From: Lutjanus erythropterus
Taxonomy: Eukaryota > Chordata > Actinopteri > Lutjaniformes > Lutjanidae
Assembly (NCBI GenBank): GCA_020091685.1
Contig: CM034599.1
Location: 30,109,920-30,173,919, forward strand
DNA length: 64,000 nt
Direction of reading: 5' to 3'
The translations under genes and the position numbers were made by a program. The notes beneath the pieces were generated by a model, which saw only the letters and a list, made by a program, of their open reading frames with translations, was not told the DNA's origin and ran no database searches. Positions 1-12,340 of the stretch are shown here, piece by piece (position 1 is the first letter of the stretch; each line of letters opens with the position of its first letter).

Positions 1-300
1 ATTTGCAACAACTGAAGAAACATTTGGGTGTGATAAATGGGTCGTAGTTATCTGTTCAATCTGTTCTGCAGCAGATTCAAACCTAAGCAGAGCTCTCTTA
101 CACAATTAAACACTAATCTCAGTTTGTAAATCCAAGTTTAAACCAAAATTAAATAGATCTGAATCAGTATGGAGATGCTTGCTTACCTAAATTAAAATAA
201 ATTAATAAGAAAATTAATTTGACTGTGGTTGGCAGCAGGTAAGCACAAAAGAGGGGAAAACCGTTAACTTTCGGCTGCTCTGTATTCCTTTACAAAGCCT
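1..300. other. Unassigned AT-rich DNA
   Basis: I see no coding frame, RNA gene or recognisable repeat here. The sequence is AT-rich and runs directly into the tandem array that starts at about 301. Confidence 0.6.
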
Positions 301-444
301 TACATTATTTACTAGCTCTTAAAAAGTTAATAAAATGTTACATTGTTCACTAGCTAGTTAAAAAAGTCGACAAAAAATTATATTGTTTGCTAGCTATCTA
401 AAAAGTTAAAAACTTATATTGATTGCTAGCTAGTTAAAAAGTGA
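301..444. repeat. Short tandem array, four ~36-40 bp units
   Basis: Four diverged units start near 301, 339, 379 and 415. Each has the order TAYATTG/ATT, then CTAGCT, then a TTAAAAAGT-like A-rich part. The spacing is 38, 40 and 36 bp, so the array is imperfect and probably old. The CTAGCTAG cores are self-complementary. It has no coding potential. It is a minisatellite-like array by structure; I do not recognise a named family. Confidence 0.75.
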
Positions 445-3400
445 GTTAACTGTCTCACAATGATTCTAATTTCTCCTCCTTTGACAAAAACTTGTTGGAT
501 GAATTAATGGTGCAATATGGCCAAATAATAAAATATATTTTTTTTAAATGCTCAAAACCAATTTGAATTTTGAGATACTTTTAAGATAAGTTTGAGTCCA
601 CATAATTCAAAGTTAAGCCATGATTTAATTCTTGTTGGAACGCAGCCAAACTGTATTTGTTGCCAACTTATAGATAACAGATGGATCCCTCTGAGCTCAG
701 GATATGTTCCCTCTGACACGAAAGTGACATCTTTCCCGAGCATTACGAAATATAAAGCACAGGAACTATGATCCAGGATTTGTTCTGCAATCAGATCCAA
801 GAAAGTTCAGATTTCAGCCATCACTGTCCAAGACTGGTGTGTTCTGGGCAAAGTAACAGCTTTGTTTTATAGCTCAACTGTGTAATGCTCTCTTCATGCC
901 CATTCCCTTTCTTTCTCCTCACAGTCTGTTTCCCATCCACCTTTGCCCCTTGCACCTCCTCTCCTCTCTACCACTAAGCATGACACCCTCCCTCACACTG
1001 CTCCTCCTCCTTTGGCTATTAGACAAATATTACTATACTAAAAAGTGTCATTTAATGATAAAAAGAGCATAGAAATCACCTATAGAACATATACAAGGGT
1101 GAAAAGGAAGATGGAAATTGAACATGATTCACAGGGTCTTGAATACAATAGACTTTTTATTCCTCCTGTCCTATCCTTGAAAGCGTTTACAGCTTTGTGT
1201 AGTGTATCTGTTCCAAATCAGCCTGGCCGACTGCGCTGCCAGTTCCACTGTGATCTGTAGCTGCCTATAGCTGCTTCCATGTTCTCAGGTCTACGCTGAA
1301 ACATAGAATAGCTTCCACATGTTCCCTACAGAGGAGGGTAATGAGGACAACAGAGGGATGAAGAGAGGGAAAGAGGCACAAAGAGCTGGGTCTTAACAGT
1401 AAGATGGCCTAGAATCTTCTCCTGGTCGCTGATTATTGATGTAAACTTTATAATATAACAAGTGCAGAAGACATTCAATAAACCACGTGATGAAAACAAA
1501 ATGATCTATCTCAATGGCTTTTATCTTGATTTAATAAATTTGCCTAACTCCCTGCTAGTCTACTTCTGTCGCATAATCCAGTTATTTTCTGTCCATGATC
1601 CACCTCTGTATGCTCAGTATGTTCCAACCAGGGGTGTATATCCCTGCCATGCTGGGATGACATGCGGAGTCAAATCAAGTCAAGCCTAACTTTTAACTAA
1701 GTACATTTTTATACAAGTACATCATTTTACTGGAGTATAATATTCTCCTGCTGTGACCTGCAGTAAGATTACCACATCAAAAAACATCAAAAAGCACTGT
1801 TACAATTTAAGATTATTTCCTTTTCCTGTTTTTATATATTATGGTAGATTTTTTTCCCAGTCTATTTATTTATAAAGCATTTTTCATTTTCTTATTGCTT
1901 ACTTTAGTTAAAATTAAAAATTAAAGATGAAACGTACAGCATGAGGATGTGAAAATATATTTCAGAATTAATTATATGCCGATATGAAATCATCTTGATG
2001 CTTTGAGGTTTGCTTTGATGCTTTTAGGTTGGGGAAATACAACATTTTCCCAATTTAACATGACTACTGGTATAAACCATGCTCACTGCTGATCTTCTAT
2101 CTGAAAACAAATACAGAGACAGATAATTGGTGAAAACCCATTCGTTTCTTGATAGCCAGAAGTTGGTGGATGGCTATAAAAGTCAGTGGCTGGCCATAAA
2201 TACTTGGGTTCAGTACTGGATGAAAAATGCTGCTTCGATGACAAAAAAGGTCAGACAGCGTGTTTTTTTGTGTTCTTTTGATCCTTTAGTCCTCCAAGAT
2301 GATGACTTTATTTTATGGAAGTTTTATTGAGTCAGTTTTACTGTTATGAAATGTCGCTTGGTATGGGAACATGTCTTGTCCAACAAAAACAGGCTCGGTA
2401 GCCTCATCAAAGTGGCTAGTAAGATTTCAGGGAGGAGTCAAGCCCAGCTGACTGACATAAACAGTCATACAGGTTTTGAGTGCTGAAATCACCCCTTTGG
2501 TCAAAGTTTGAACTGTCATTTTAAGGTGCTTGCTATAAGGACCAAGAGATACAAGCTTTAATTTAATTTTAATTGTTGTCTGCTGAAGACTCATTCACAC
2601 AGTTTGTTTGATGGTTTAGTTGTATTTTTACCTGGACGTTGCAGAATCTCCCTCTGGAAAACATTTTAATATATGTCATGCTGTTTGCTAGTTTTCTCTG
2701 CCATATTGATTGAGTCCAGAATATTGTGCTCAGTTCTTGGTTCCAACCTATTTCCTCCAAAAAGTGGCCAAATGCACTGCTGGCGTCAACTACCCCTGTT
2801 GGCTGCATGTGACAAATGTAAGCAAATGTAGTCACACTACATCTGTGCTAATTATTTACTTAAAAGAAAAACACAGCCTCATCAGTAAGGTGGGGCTCCT
2901 CTAAAAGCATGCAACAATGGACCACCATCATTGCATCTCTAAATAGGGCATTTAGTGCATGTGATACAATTTTAACCGATAATATAGAAAAAGATGTGGC
3001 CAGGAATTCTGGGGAAACCCCTGTGTGTCTCCATGTTCACCTCACATGCAGCAGTGACTCAGCAGCACGTTCCACCTCACCTGCTTTTTTCACAGGGGGA
3101 AAAAAAACACGCAGAACCAATCAAGAACATGAATAACCATCTGCGGAACAGTAATTTTCTTGCATAGTTATGATACACAGGATATAAGAGCTGCGCAGTT
3201 CACTTCAAAGCACCACTGTGAAACCATAATTTTTTGTGTGTGTAAAGATGGGCGGAGGTCAGCTTTGTGCTCACAGAGTTCATATTAACAATCTTTCATC
3301 TGCCTTGTAAAATAAACCAGATGCTGCAGCTGAAGAAAACGGGGCACTCCAAACTGACAAAAGAGGCAGCTATAGGACCTCATGAAATTCATTAAGATAC

Positions 3401-3976
3401 TCATGTACACTGGGTAAAGTTGGCCTCTAAACAAAAGAAAGTAAAGCCCTTCACGTTGATATGATTATTCCGCTCTATGGGGGTCTATGCTTTATAGAAC
3501 ATAGAACCCTTGGACTGGACCACGTGCATACTGTATTCCCTGCCGGGCAATAAAGCTCATTGGCTACTGAACATCAAGCTGTTTGTAATCACTTGCCCTG
3601 TCTTTCCCACCAGCAGGCAGCAATGTCACAAAAACACGTATCCTGGAAAACCTGTTCAGGCTCGATGTTAAATACATCATTGATGAAGCTGTATGAGAGA
3701 ACCAGAGAAAAAGGAAGTTATTAGAGCCTGGTATTGTCATCTGTCTTGTTTCATTATTAGTTATGGTAACAGGCAGTAAACTAAACACAGGTGACGTTTC
3801 TTTAAGAGCCATCTGACGCAATCTGGAAACTCTGAATGTGGTTACCATTGATATCTCAGTGTATTAAAACAACATGCACCCTAATGTTTAAAATCTGTTC
3901 GTAAAAGCTAAATTTCCGAGTCACCATTTGCCCAGTCTGGCCTCCATTTGTGTATGAAATATTATTTACTTTTTTA
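445..3976. other. Intergenic or intronic DNA, no supported gene
   Basis: The open frames here are all under 100 codons, overlap on both strands and have no recognisable domain. A pyrimidine-rich stretch at about 893-1016 contains a splice-acceptor-like run ending in CTCCTCACAG at about 924, but I could not link it to an exon. No dispersed repeat family was recognised. Confidence 0.6.
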
Positions 3977-4412
3977 TTTCTTATGTCAGCACTTGGGCAT
4001 GTGTGTAGTTTTTCCAACCAAGGCTTTTTAAAAAACCACTACAGGTTTAGGAAACAACCTACCATGAAGGTGTAAATAGCCACATTGGCTATTTTCACCC
4101 CAGAAGCAAATAGGCGCATTGGGTATTCCACTGTGGGTGCAAATTGCTTTTGTCAAACAAATAGGTTACACTTAAAATATAAAGAAAATACACATGGCTA
4201 TTGTCTAAAGCCTTTACATTGGTTTTCCATTTTTTCAGAGATTTGAAATGGAATCACTCATTGTGCACAAAAGGAAATTAAACATGGACACATAAGTAAA
4301 TGACTGTATCTCAGAGAGTGTATTATGTAAGACAACCTGCTCCCTAATTTCCCATTTTCTGATTTCTCATGTCAACACTTGGGCATGTGTATAGTTTTTC
4401 CAACTAAGGCAT
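3977..4412. repeat. Pair of ~52-bp direct repeats flanking an R1 copy
   Basis: The stretch at 3977-4030 recurs at 4362-4412. Both copies read TTTCT-ATGTCARCACTTGGGCATGTGTRTAG followed by TTTTTCCAAC and AAGGC, with only a few differences. They are in the same orientation, about 385 bp apart, and enclose the R1 repeat at 4045-4330. Two readings fit: R1 inserted within a segmental duplication, or these are the ends of a larger element. They are too short for typical LTRs and I see no TG...CA termini. Confidence 0.7.
4045..4330 (+). repeat. R1 dispersed repeat, copy 1
   Basis: It contains the word AATAGCCACATTGGCTATT, an 8-bp perfect inverted repeat around a 3-bp loop, followed by a TTTTCACCCC stretch and a GTGCAAAT motif. 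The 3' part (4200-4310: AGCCTTT, TTTCAGAG-TTTGAAATGGAAT, then GGACACATAA) matches the 3' part of copy 2 at 5995-6100 in the same order. Another partial copy lies at 43915-44065. I cannot name the family. Confidence 0.75.
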
Positions 4413-5489
4413 TTCAACACCTCAGCATGCTGGCATTATGAAAGGGTGGTTTATGTTTTATGGTATAAAGTTTGACTGCATGACACTGGGCACAGCAGTG
4501 GTCAGAAACAGTTATAGAAGTATGAAATTATTAACCTCAAGAGAAGTTTCCTGTGTTCACAGGATATATTTATGCTACACTGTTGCAGTTACTGTATGTG
4601 TATGGTCAGATTTATTCGCTTTGGAGTTTGCTTTTGGTTGAACCCAATGCTTTTTGCAGCTCTGTAGTTATATGAGCCAGTCCATGGGAAACAGCCAGTC
4701 ACAATGTTGGCTGTTCTCTGGTCTTTAATTATTTCTTCATGCTGTATGTACCCCCTCAAATGTAAAGAAACAGCACCTCAGCTCAGGTTAAGCCAACAGA
4801 AATTCTGCACACTGACACCATTGATGTTTTGATTGATTTCACATCTACCGCAGTGAGTCAAAAGAGACCTGTTGGCACAGCAGGTGACAGCGGGAAATGG
4901 ATCATGGTAGCCTATCTGTAACATTAAGCTGATTCAGCGGAGACCGAGGTTAGGGCTGTGTCAGTCTTTTCTGAGTCACTCAGCGTGAGGCCATGAGCTG
5001 CTTTGCTTTGAGGGAGGCCCAGATTCACTCTCAGCGATCCCAGTAGGCCTCAGTAAGATTACGTAACCCAGTAGTTTGGCATCTACTACACCATCAGGGC
5101 TATAATGTGCATCCCGTTTCTAGTTAGCAGAGGAGGTGGAACTTGAAGAGGTAACATATGGCTAAAAATGTATAAAAATATAATAAATAATCTATAAAAT
5201 GTGCTGGCAACTGTAAATGTAAGTCTTTTTGCACCCTGGTGAAAATAGGCACATGGCAACGATTCAGCTATTCATGCCCGACCCCCTTCCTTGAGATATA
5301 AAGAGTGACAAATTCTGTCCAGTTCACAGGTTGTGGAGGATTAATGGGTTAGACACAGCACTGTCCAGTGGCAGACTGGGATTTGAGTCCTTGGTGACTG
5401 AGGTTTGAATCTAGTATTAAATTAGAAGTTGGTATCAATTTGTTGACTTGTTATTTGTATTTTTAAGGAGTGATTCAGTCACAGTAAAT
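4413..5489. other. Unassigned DNA
   Basis: The stretch contains only short frames (the longest about 67 codons) and no recognised repeat or RNA gene. Confidence 0.55.
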
Positions 5490-5579
5490 AGGATTAGGCA
5501 ACAGAACTATTCATTTAGGTTCAGGTAACAAAACTGCTTGGTTAGGTTTATTCAGCAAAACTATTTGGTTAGGTTTAGG
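5490..5579 (+). repeat. 27-bp tandem block, three units plus a partial
   Basis: Units start at 5490, 5517 and 5544, with a 9-bp partial unit to 5579. Each begins AGGWTYA and carries a CARMAAAACTR core, ending in GGTT in units 2 and 3. The word GGTTAGGTTTAGG marks a repeat (D here) that I recall as widespread in percomorph fish. Further D pieces lie near 5766-5850, 30626, 57262 and, inverted, near 45440, 47220 and 63120. A period divisible by three keeps the frame open across the block, but there is no sign of translation. Confidence 0.75.
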
Positions 5580-5580
5580 A

Positions 5581-6115
5581 AATGTTCATGGATTGTCTCT
5601 GCCATAAGGGTGTAATAATAGCCAAATTGGCTATTATGCAAATAGCATTGCTGGCTCTGAACACCTTGGTGTTTGTCTCTGCCATGCTAGGCTATATATA
5701 CCTGGGTGTAAATAGCCACATGGGCGTTTTCACTGTGAGTGCACAGAGCATCTGCCATACTATTTTCAGTCTTCAGTTAGGTTTGGTTAGGTTAGATTTA
5801 GGCAATAAAATTACTTTGTTAGGTCTAAGAAAATATCTTGGTTTGTTTCTGCATTGTTGGCTAGATCCTTGCGTCTACCATGCTAGTGTATATAAACCCA
5901 GGTGCAAATAGGAACATTTGCTATTTCGCCCCTGGTGCAAATAGCATCTGCCTAAAAAAATATAATGGTTATTACTCAAAATGTAAAAGACTGCACAACC
6001 ATTGTTAGAAGCCTTTGTGTCTTTCAGAGGTTTGAAATAGAATAATTCAGTGAGCACAAAGGCACAAAAGAAAATGAAACCTATGGACACATAAATAAAT
6101 GATTTTCTGAACATT
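5581..6115 (+). repeat. R1 dispersed repeat, copy 2 (internally repeated)
   Basis: The R1 core occurs about three times, near 5605-5660, 5695-5755 and 5885-5960. Each has a GCCAT or ACCATG lead, a TGTAAATAGCC-like hairpin and a GCAAATAGCATCTGCC-like end. A D-repeat segment (GGTTAGGTTAGATTTAGGC) sits between them at about 5766-5850. The 3' tail at 5995-6110 matches copy 1. This copy appears to have been built by local duplication of the D plus R1 unit. Confidence 0.75.
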
Positions 6116-7270
6116 GTGTCTCTTGCATATGTTTTGAATTGTCTTGAAAGATGCCAACTAAACAACCACTGCTCTACTGCGCTGCTGCAAATGATTCTGC
6201 TCAACACTGACCCATTGTTACAAAAAATGGGGAGAAAACATTTGGTACCACTTATTTCTGAGGGGTCCCATATGCTTCCTCCAGCATTTAAGGCTGCAAG
6301 GGGGGGACACCTGAGATTTGTCTTTATCTGATAATGTTCTGTGGGAACATTTATCTGATCGGGGTTTTAGAGCAGAACAGGAAAAGTACAAACAAATCTT
6401 TTCTTTCTTTTTACCAATTCATTTTCTCAAGTCTGAAACACAAGCGGTCTAGAGTGGTACTTCCTTGTTCCAGCAAATCAAATCTCACAATCCATCAACA
6501 GCTCTTCCTGGCCCATTGCCTCTCCCTACCCACTAATGGCCTCTGTCCATTGCCAAGGTAACTACCCACAGCTAGTGTAAAATGCAAATTGACAACAGAC
6601 TCACTGTCTATATTGTCTGACTGTTTCTGTAGCGTACTTTAATTGTTGTGGTTGCTGACATACTGTGCATATTTTTCCCTTTGGAGCTTCCCGCACGAAC
6701 GCACATGCATGACCCATATGCTGGAAAATATACTCTAACTAGACTTGGCGTGCTCGTATATCTGAACATGGAATAATCCAGTCACTCAGGGCGTCCTGTA
6801 ACTTCGGTGATGTGCCGACAGCGAACAGAAGCTGCACAAAAGGAAAAACTCAAACTGACCTCTCCACCACAGGGGTAGTGTACACTCATGTTGGTGATTC
6901 ATTCAGGTACAGGAGACACATAATGCTCACCTAATGAAAGCCTGCAGACATTGTACTGCAGGATTTGGTAAAGGCACACAGGGCCAGATATTTCTAATTC
7001 ATGCTTTTCTTATGATATAAACACAAAAGCATTGGAAGATTTTACTTTACTCAAAAAATATTAAATATAACATCCATCATCTGTGCCCACTTAATCTCCA
7101 AGGGTCCACAGGGGGCCGGGGCCTCTCTCAGCTCATGTTGGAATGGGGTACTTGGGCAGAGTGTTGAAGGAAAACTATTCAATCCCATATTCGCACTTTT
7201 TAATTTAGAGTTTCCAGTTCACGAGTCAAGTTGCATGTTTTTGATTTATGGGTGGAAATGGAAGGGGAGA
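6116..7270. other. Unassigned DNA
   Basis: Frames are short (under 80 codons) and the region lacks recognised repeats. A D-like or R1-like signature was looked for and not seen. Confidence 0.55.
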
Positions 7271-7490
7271 CTGGTGCTGGTAGTAAGACTTTTTCAATGT
7301 TTTTTGGGGCTTTTTATGTGTTCGGGGAATAGGACATCCAAAGTGAGGACAGGAAAAAGGGACAAAGAGTGGGGGGATGACATGCAGCAAGGGGCCACAG
7401 GGTGGAATCAAACCCACGGTTGCTGCAAAGGACTTGGCCTTAGTACATAGAGCACATGCTTTACCAACTGACTTATCAGAGAACTCTGTA
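7271..7490 (-). mobile_element. tRNA-derived SINE copy
   Basis: Read on the minus strand, the element starts near 7490 with a tRNA-like head: an A-box-like TCAGTTGGTAAAGC and, about 45 bases on, a B-box-like GGTTTGATTCC. A body follows (CCTTGCTGCATGTCATCCCC, then a CTTT/CCTGTCCTC pyrimidine stretch), ending in an A-rich tail with CATAAAAAGCCCCAAAAAAC. This is the organisation of a pol III SINE, and a similar sequence is recalled as common in acanthomorph fish. A ~95-codon minus frame here is an accident of the SINE. The copy is diverged and probably inactive. Confidence 0.75.
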
Positions 7491-8124
7491 ACTTCCTGAA
7501 TTAGGATCCACACTATCCGAGTTATGAAAGAACTTTATTGAAGAATAAAGAAAGTGAAGAATTTAAAGTGACTCTTTAAAGTGACACTTCAAACACTGTA
7601 TGTGTGTGTGTGGCCTGTATTCCTGAATGTGCATGTCTCACAGAAGAGTCACAAATCTGGCAAAAGTAGATGTCTGTCCCTGGGGTGCAGACTTTGTGGG
7701 CCCAGAACTGAAAATGTACACACTTGATCCATGCTTCTTTTTGCCTTGAGTTTGCAAAGTGTTTCATGCACACAATGCAGAAATTCTCATCATTTTAACA
7801 AACTGTTACAACTGTCCGCACCCTATGACATAGCTAACTGTTTTATCATGTGGGCTTGAATTCAAAACATCAAATTAAACCAGAGAAACTGCTACTTTAG
7901 GTTACCATTGTATCTACAATTAGCACTAGGCAAAAAATAATGATAAAAAAATGTACCCTCTTACCTGAAAAATCAAATTTTTGGTCAAAACATTCACAAT
8001 GTTGCTCAGAGACATGCCACTTCTCCTGTGAGCTTAAATAGGAATGTGGTGTTTATCATATCATGACATCACCACAGTGCTTTTGAAACTGGTCTAACTA
8101 ACATTGTTACAACTAAACCGGTGT
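7491..8124. other. Unassigned DNA between two SINE remnants
   Basis: I see only a short TGTGTGTGTGTG run near 7600 and no gene-like frame or further repeat. Confidence 0.5.
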
Positions 8125-8245
8125 TACACCACTCCCTGGTCTCCCCTACCTGGAGAGACCCTCACAGATACAGGGAGAACATGCAAACTCCACAAAAAAG
8201 CTCCACAGGATGGATTCAAACCCAGGACATTGCCATGCAACCTTA
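8125..8245 (-). mobile_element. Fragment of a second SINE-like family
   Basis: The sequence GGAGAACATGCAAACTCCAC followed by GGATTCAAACCCAGGACATT is the internal part of the family seen more fully at 18165-18410. On the minus strand GGGTTTGAATCC acts as the B-box-like element. Both ends are missing, so this is a truncated copy. Confidence 0.7.
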
Positions 8246-9394
8246 TGATAAATTTACCTTGAATTTGACTAACTTAAGACAGTCAGGTTATAAAAATTTA
8301 TTTAAAATGTCACCACCCAAAACTGTAATCACAAGGCAGTGAATAACAGTTTTAATGTATTGAATTGAATCTCCCAGAATATATCTTCTCAATACAAGAA
8401 AAAAAACTATTAATGTGCCCTGTCCTCTACTGGCCTAATAGGGGCACAGCACTTAATTAGCTGAGTTTACTCACAGGTTGGTCAAGAAACTGACATCATC
8501 AGCGCTACTCTCTAAATTATCATTATTTTTTTGACTATGACTGATGTTTCAGTGGTTTTATTGTGGTTCAGTAGTTTCACAGCTCAGTTGGGGCTTATAT
8601 GGATCTCTCTTACTAATCCTGCAGCATTAACGGCGTGTTGCCTGCTTTTAAATGGAGAGAAAGAAAGAAAAAAGAAAAGTTTTTTTTCCCCCTCTGGCTC
8701 TCTACTAATTTTTTTGTGGGCTATAACATGCAGCGTTCCTAGAAATATAAAATGATTCTTGGAGACACATAAAACCCAAAAGTCACACAGCCTGTTGTGT
8801 TGATTGTAACTCCATGAACAGAGTGAAAATAATAATAAAAGCATGAGATTCTCAAGAGCAAATAACTGTGGAAATATTGAAAAAATAATGCAATTTATAT
8901 GCTCATTAGCTTGGTTGGTTCCAGTGCCAGAGAAAAGGAAGACAAAAAATCATTGTTTTGTTATAGTAACAGACGGGCAGATTAAAGGCACAATTTTTTA
9001 TACGGATTCGATATTGGGATTTGACTTGCAAATTTCAAGATTGCTGCCATTAGATAAATGATATGATTCTCCTGAGATGCTGGCAGGCTGTCTCCATGTT
9101 AAGGACCAAATGTTACAAAGGCAGAAATCCACGTCTGGACCAGGTTAGAGAAAGTGAAAGTATGCTTCATATTATAGGTTTTATTATCTATAAATGTACA
9201 TGTATGTTCCACCAAATACAAATTTCCTCTACCTTAAAGAAAAACTAGAATTACCGGCTTGTAGTTGTATTCTTCAACCAACCAGTTAAGTTGAAGTTTA
9301 CATACATGTCTGTCCAGAATCAAATATGTAGTGATGTTTGAAGTAATGTAATATAAGTACGTATCAAGTGGTATCAAGTGTTTTACATTATGAT
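8246..9394. other. Unassigned AT-rich DNA
   Basis: A purine run (GAGAGAAAGAAAGAAAAAAG) lies near 8656-8680. The open frames (72-86 codons) overlap on both strands, and I see nothing supporting an exon. Confidence 0.55.
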
Positions 9395-9710
9395 ATCACA
9401 GTAATGTGACAGTGAAGTTGACCTTTGAACTTTTGGATAATAAATCTTTTTATCATTTTCTCCTATTAGATATTTTTGTGAAATTTATGATTATTTTGTC
9501 ACAATGAACATATGAATTCTCGAATGATGGCCGAAAATATGTTTTGTAAGGTCACACCAACCCTGACCTTAGACCACCAAATTCTAATCAGTTCATCCTT
9601 GAGTCCAAGTGGACATTAATACCAAATTTCAAGAAATTCCTTCAAGGTGTTTCTGAGATATCAGAGTCACAAAAATGGGACAAATGTGAGGTAAGAGGAG
9701 GAGGCATAAA
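9395..9710 (+). repeat. E dispersed repeat, copy 1
   Basis: The diagnostic order is TGACCTTTGAAC, a TTTTGTCACAAT segment, TGACCTTAGACCACCAAA, TCTAATCAGTTCATCCTTGA, GTCCAAGTGGAC, CAAGAAATTCCTTCAAGGTG, TGAGATATC, and a final GAGGAGGCATAAAA. An inverted partial copy lies at 45065-45240. I recall this as one of the commonest unclassified dispersed repeats in percomorph genomes. It is non-coding here. Confidence 0.8.
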
Positions 9711-9730
9711 AAACAAAACATACTGCTGTT

Positions 9731-9945
9731 AAAGGACCAGGGTGTAAGATTTATTGTCAGAATATGTTTTCATTAATGTATAATCACCCAAAAACATAAA
9801 TCTTTATGTTTTCATTATCTTATGTTGGACCATCATGTGTAGCCCAGACCATAAAAAACAAACAATGGCTCTAGAGAATGCCTTTTGCATTTTTTGCAGC
9901 CACCATAGGTTCCTCTTACACACTCAAGGTAAGTTGGTTGCAAGC
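9731..9945 (-). repeat. C dispersed repeat, copy 1
   Basis: It begins TTAAAGGACCAGGGTGTAAG and continues with TATGTTTTCATTAATGTATAATCACC, TGTTTTCATTA, GTGTAGCCCAGACC, AAACAATGGCTCTAGAGAATG and CCACCATAGGTTCCTCTTAC. The same blocks, in reverse complement, make up the copy at 61914-62135, and a shorter part is at 17285-17420. The TTAA-AGG start suggests a TTAA-targeting DNA transposon relative, but the far end was not found. Confidence 0.7.
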
Positions 9946-12340
9946 TCACAGCAATTATATCTTACTGGTCTTAACACTTTACAATCACAGAGAGAACCAG
10001 CATGTTTCAGGTCTGATTTCTAACATCTGCTTATGCTGCTGCATAACTCAGTTAAGTATTTTTTCCCCAAATTTTACTAGCCCTGTACTGTTCCTCAGTT
10101 CTTCCAGTAAAGCTGCCCTGAATGTGCAGTAAATGGTCTCCAAAGTGACACTTTTAAAAATGTGCTGTAATTCCTTCAAACGGCCTCGTGAAGGAGTTTC
10201 CTCATATATGCTGCAGCTCCCCTGTTGGGTAATTGTCCTGTGAATCATTTATTTTGTGTCACTACTGTATATATATGGTTCTCTAAATGGCTCACACCAT
10301 CTGAAGCAGCCAGGTCAACTTGAGTGTCACGTCCCCGAACACATCGTTCATCATTACAAACAGTTTAGCCTCTGCTCCCTAACAGAGCCCCTCTGAAGGC
10401 TTTAGATTAGTATTATTATGATAACAATATTCCATACTTAACACAACGTCTATCTCCAAGCCTTTATCTCTGTTGTCTGTTTGAGTGGCCTGCAGCTCTG
10501 GTTAATGACTGGGTGATGCAGTAATGGCTGATGTCATTAACACTGAGTGTTAACACAACTAACACTGTGCTATGCTGATAAAGACTATGCTGATTATTGC
10601 AGACCCTCAGAGGATCCTGTAAGTCGCTGTAGATGTGACACAATAAAGATGGTGTAACATTATGTAATCACTGTAATGTTAATCGCTGGCAGTCTTCGGA
10701 GAGCAGCGTGACTCAACGTGCTGATAGAAAACATACGTGAGAATAAACTCTGGGCGTGGGATTGGCAGGGTTCATCTTGACTTTCTGTAAGATGACGAAT
10801 AATGAAATGCACAGCACAGACTGTTGCTGGTCAGTGGTCCCACAGTATGCGCTGTCATATAAGATGCATTGCAAACCCCAGCAGAGCATGAGCATCATAT
10901 AGTTGGCAGCTAAATGCATGCAGCTGTGCAATTTAACAATGTCGTTTTCTGTTCTCGAACTTCCGTAATTATTCACTGTAACTCACACAGTAGCTGTCTG
11001 CACATACAGCCATGTTGCCTTCCTCTACTGGAAAAGTTTTGTAAACAAATAATGAAATAGAAGAAAACCTGATACATGATCCGGAATAAATGATAAAGAC
11101 ACACTAAACGCAAACCTGGGGCATAAAGAGTAGATACTTTTATTACCTTTGCATGGTGATAAAACAGCTCTACTGACAGTTTTAGTGTTTCTGTGGAGCC
11201 AAACTTGACTCAAACATCATCCTGTGAGAGTGAAGCTGCAATTTGGGATTAGAAAGGCATGCAAAACATATGGTACAGCAGTGCAATGACCACTGACCCT
11301 TCATATTTAAAGTATTATTTGTGTTCTGTGTCAAACAGGCAGGAGAACCGCTGCCTTATAGCCATAGTCATTTTTTGTGATCTGCTGGTGATGCGCTGTC
11401 ACTGTCTGTTGTCAGAAATGAAGACTTTCCTGTATTAGTGAAATATTTTCAGATTTCTAGAAACCTTTACAGCCATTCATAATTTTAATGGAGTTTTTTT
11501 TTGATTACCTCAGAATCCACCTCTGTTTCTTTCATTATAGATCACATATATGTTTGACGATGGTATACTATGCAGGATTTGTTGGTTTCTGTCTGAAAAC
11601 ATGCCATTCTGATGGGGCATTCATTGTCACTTTTGGCCATGCCAAGTCAAACCATGTCTCGCTGAATTGCATTTCTATTTTTAACATGTCAAGCAGAGCA
11701 GTGTCGAGCCATGCCAGACACTGACCTTCTCTGAAGTGGGGCCAAAGCACGCCAAACCCGCCTCTAGAGGGGTGCGATGATGTCTAGCCGACTGTGGCCA
11801 ACCAACAATCTGTCTCCCACCCAAACAAGTGTACGCAACAAGGCTCCGTGTCTCGGGACTCATGTGTGCAGGAGGGCAGAGAGAAAGACGTTTTTTAAAA
11901 GTATTTGTGTATTCGGCTTTCAAACTGAATGTCTGTGGTTTGAAGTTGTTTGTACTTTCAGCTATCAGCTTTATTATACTTTCATGTTCTCTTTCAGCTC
12001 ATAGAAGATGTGTTAAGTTATTGCTGATGAAAACCCAACATTTCCTAATTTTGCTGCTTCATAATAAAAGCAATCAAATAACAAAATAAAGGGGGGACTT
12101 TTATTGTGAATAATTTCTAGGTGTTTATCCAACGTTTTGCAACTGCTCAATTTGAGCAGGTTCCACTCATATAATGGAGATACAGATCCCTACCATACTG
12201 GGCTAACATGCTGAATCAAACTGAGTTAAGACAAAGGGGCTAAAAGATGGCCCCTTCTCACCAGGGGGAGAGTTAATTGAGGAAGCAGCATTAGCAAGAA
12301 CTAAAAAGTGAATCATCGAAATCAAATCAAATTTTCTGGT
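9946..12340. other. Unassigned DNA, mixed composition
   Basis: No coding region is supported; the frames are under 90 codons and overlap on opposite strands. A perfect 10-bp palindrome CCTCTAGAGG is at 11761-11770. The CpG-richer stretch around 11620-11900 has short words repeated with small changes (GCCATGCCA), suggesting an old repeat, but I cannot assign it. Confidence 0.5.

Noticed and set aside
301-444. Possible CRISPR array from spaced repeats
   Set aside because: Units are diverged and tandem without unique spacers, and the window is a vertebrate nuclear sequence.
3977-4412. Possible LTR retrotransposon from the paired direct repeats
   Set aside because: About 52 bp is far too short for LTRs, no TG...CA ends, and nothing retroviral lies between.
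7340-7490. Possible functional tRNA gene on the minus strand
   Set aside because: A- and B-box-like words are present, but no cloverleaf with acceptor stem forms and a SINE body and tail follow.
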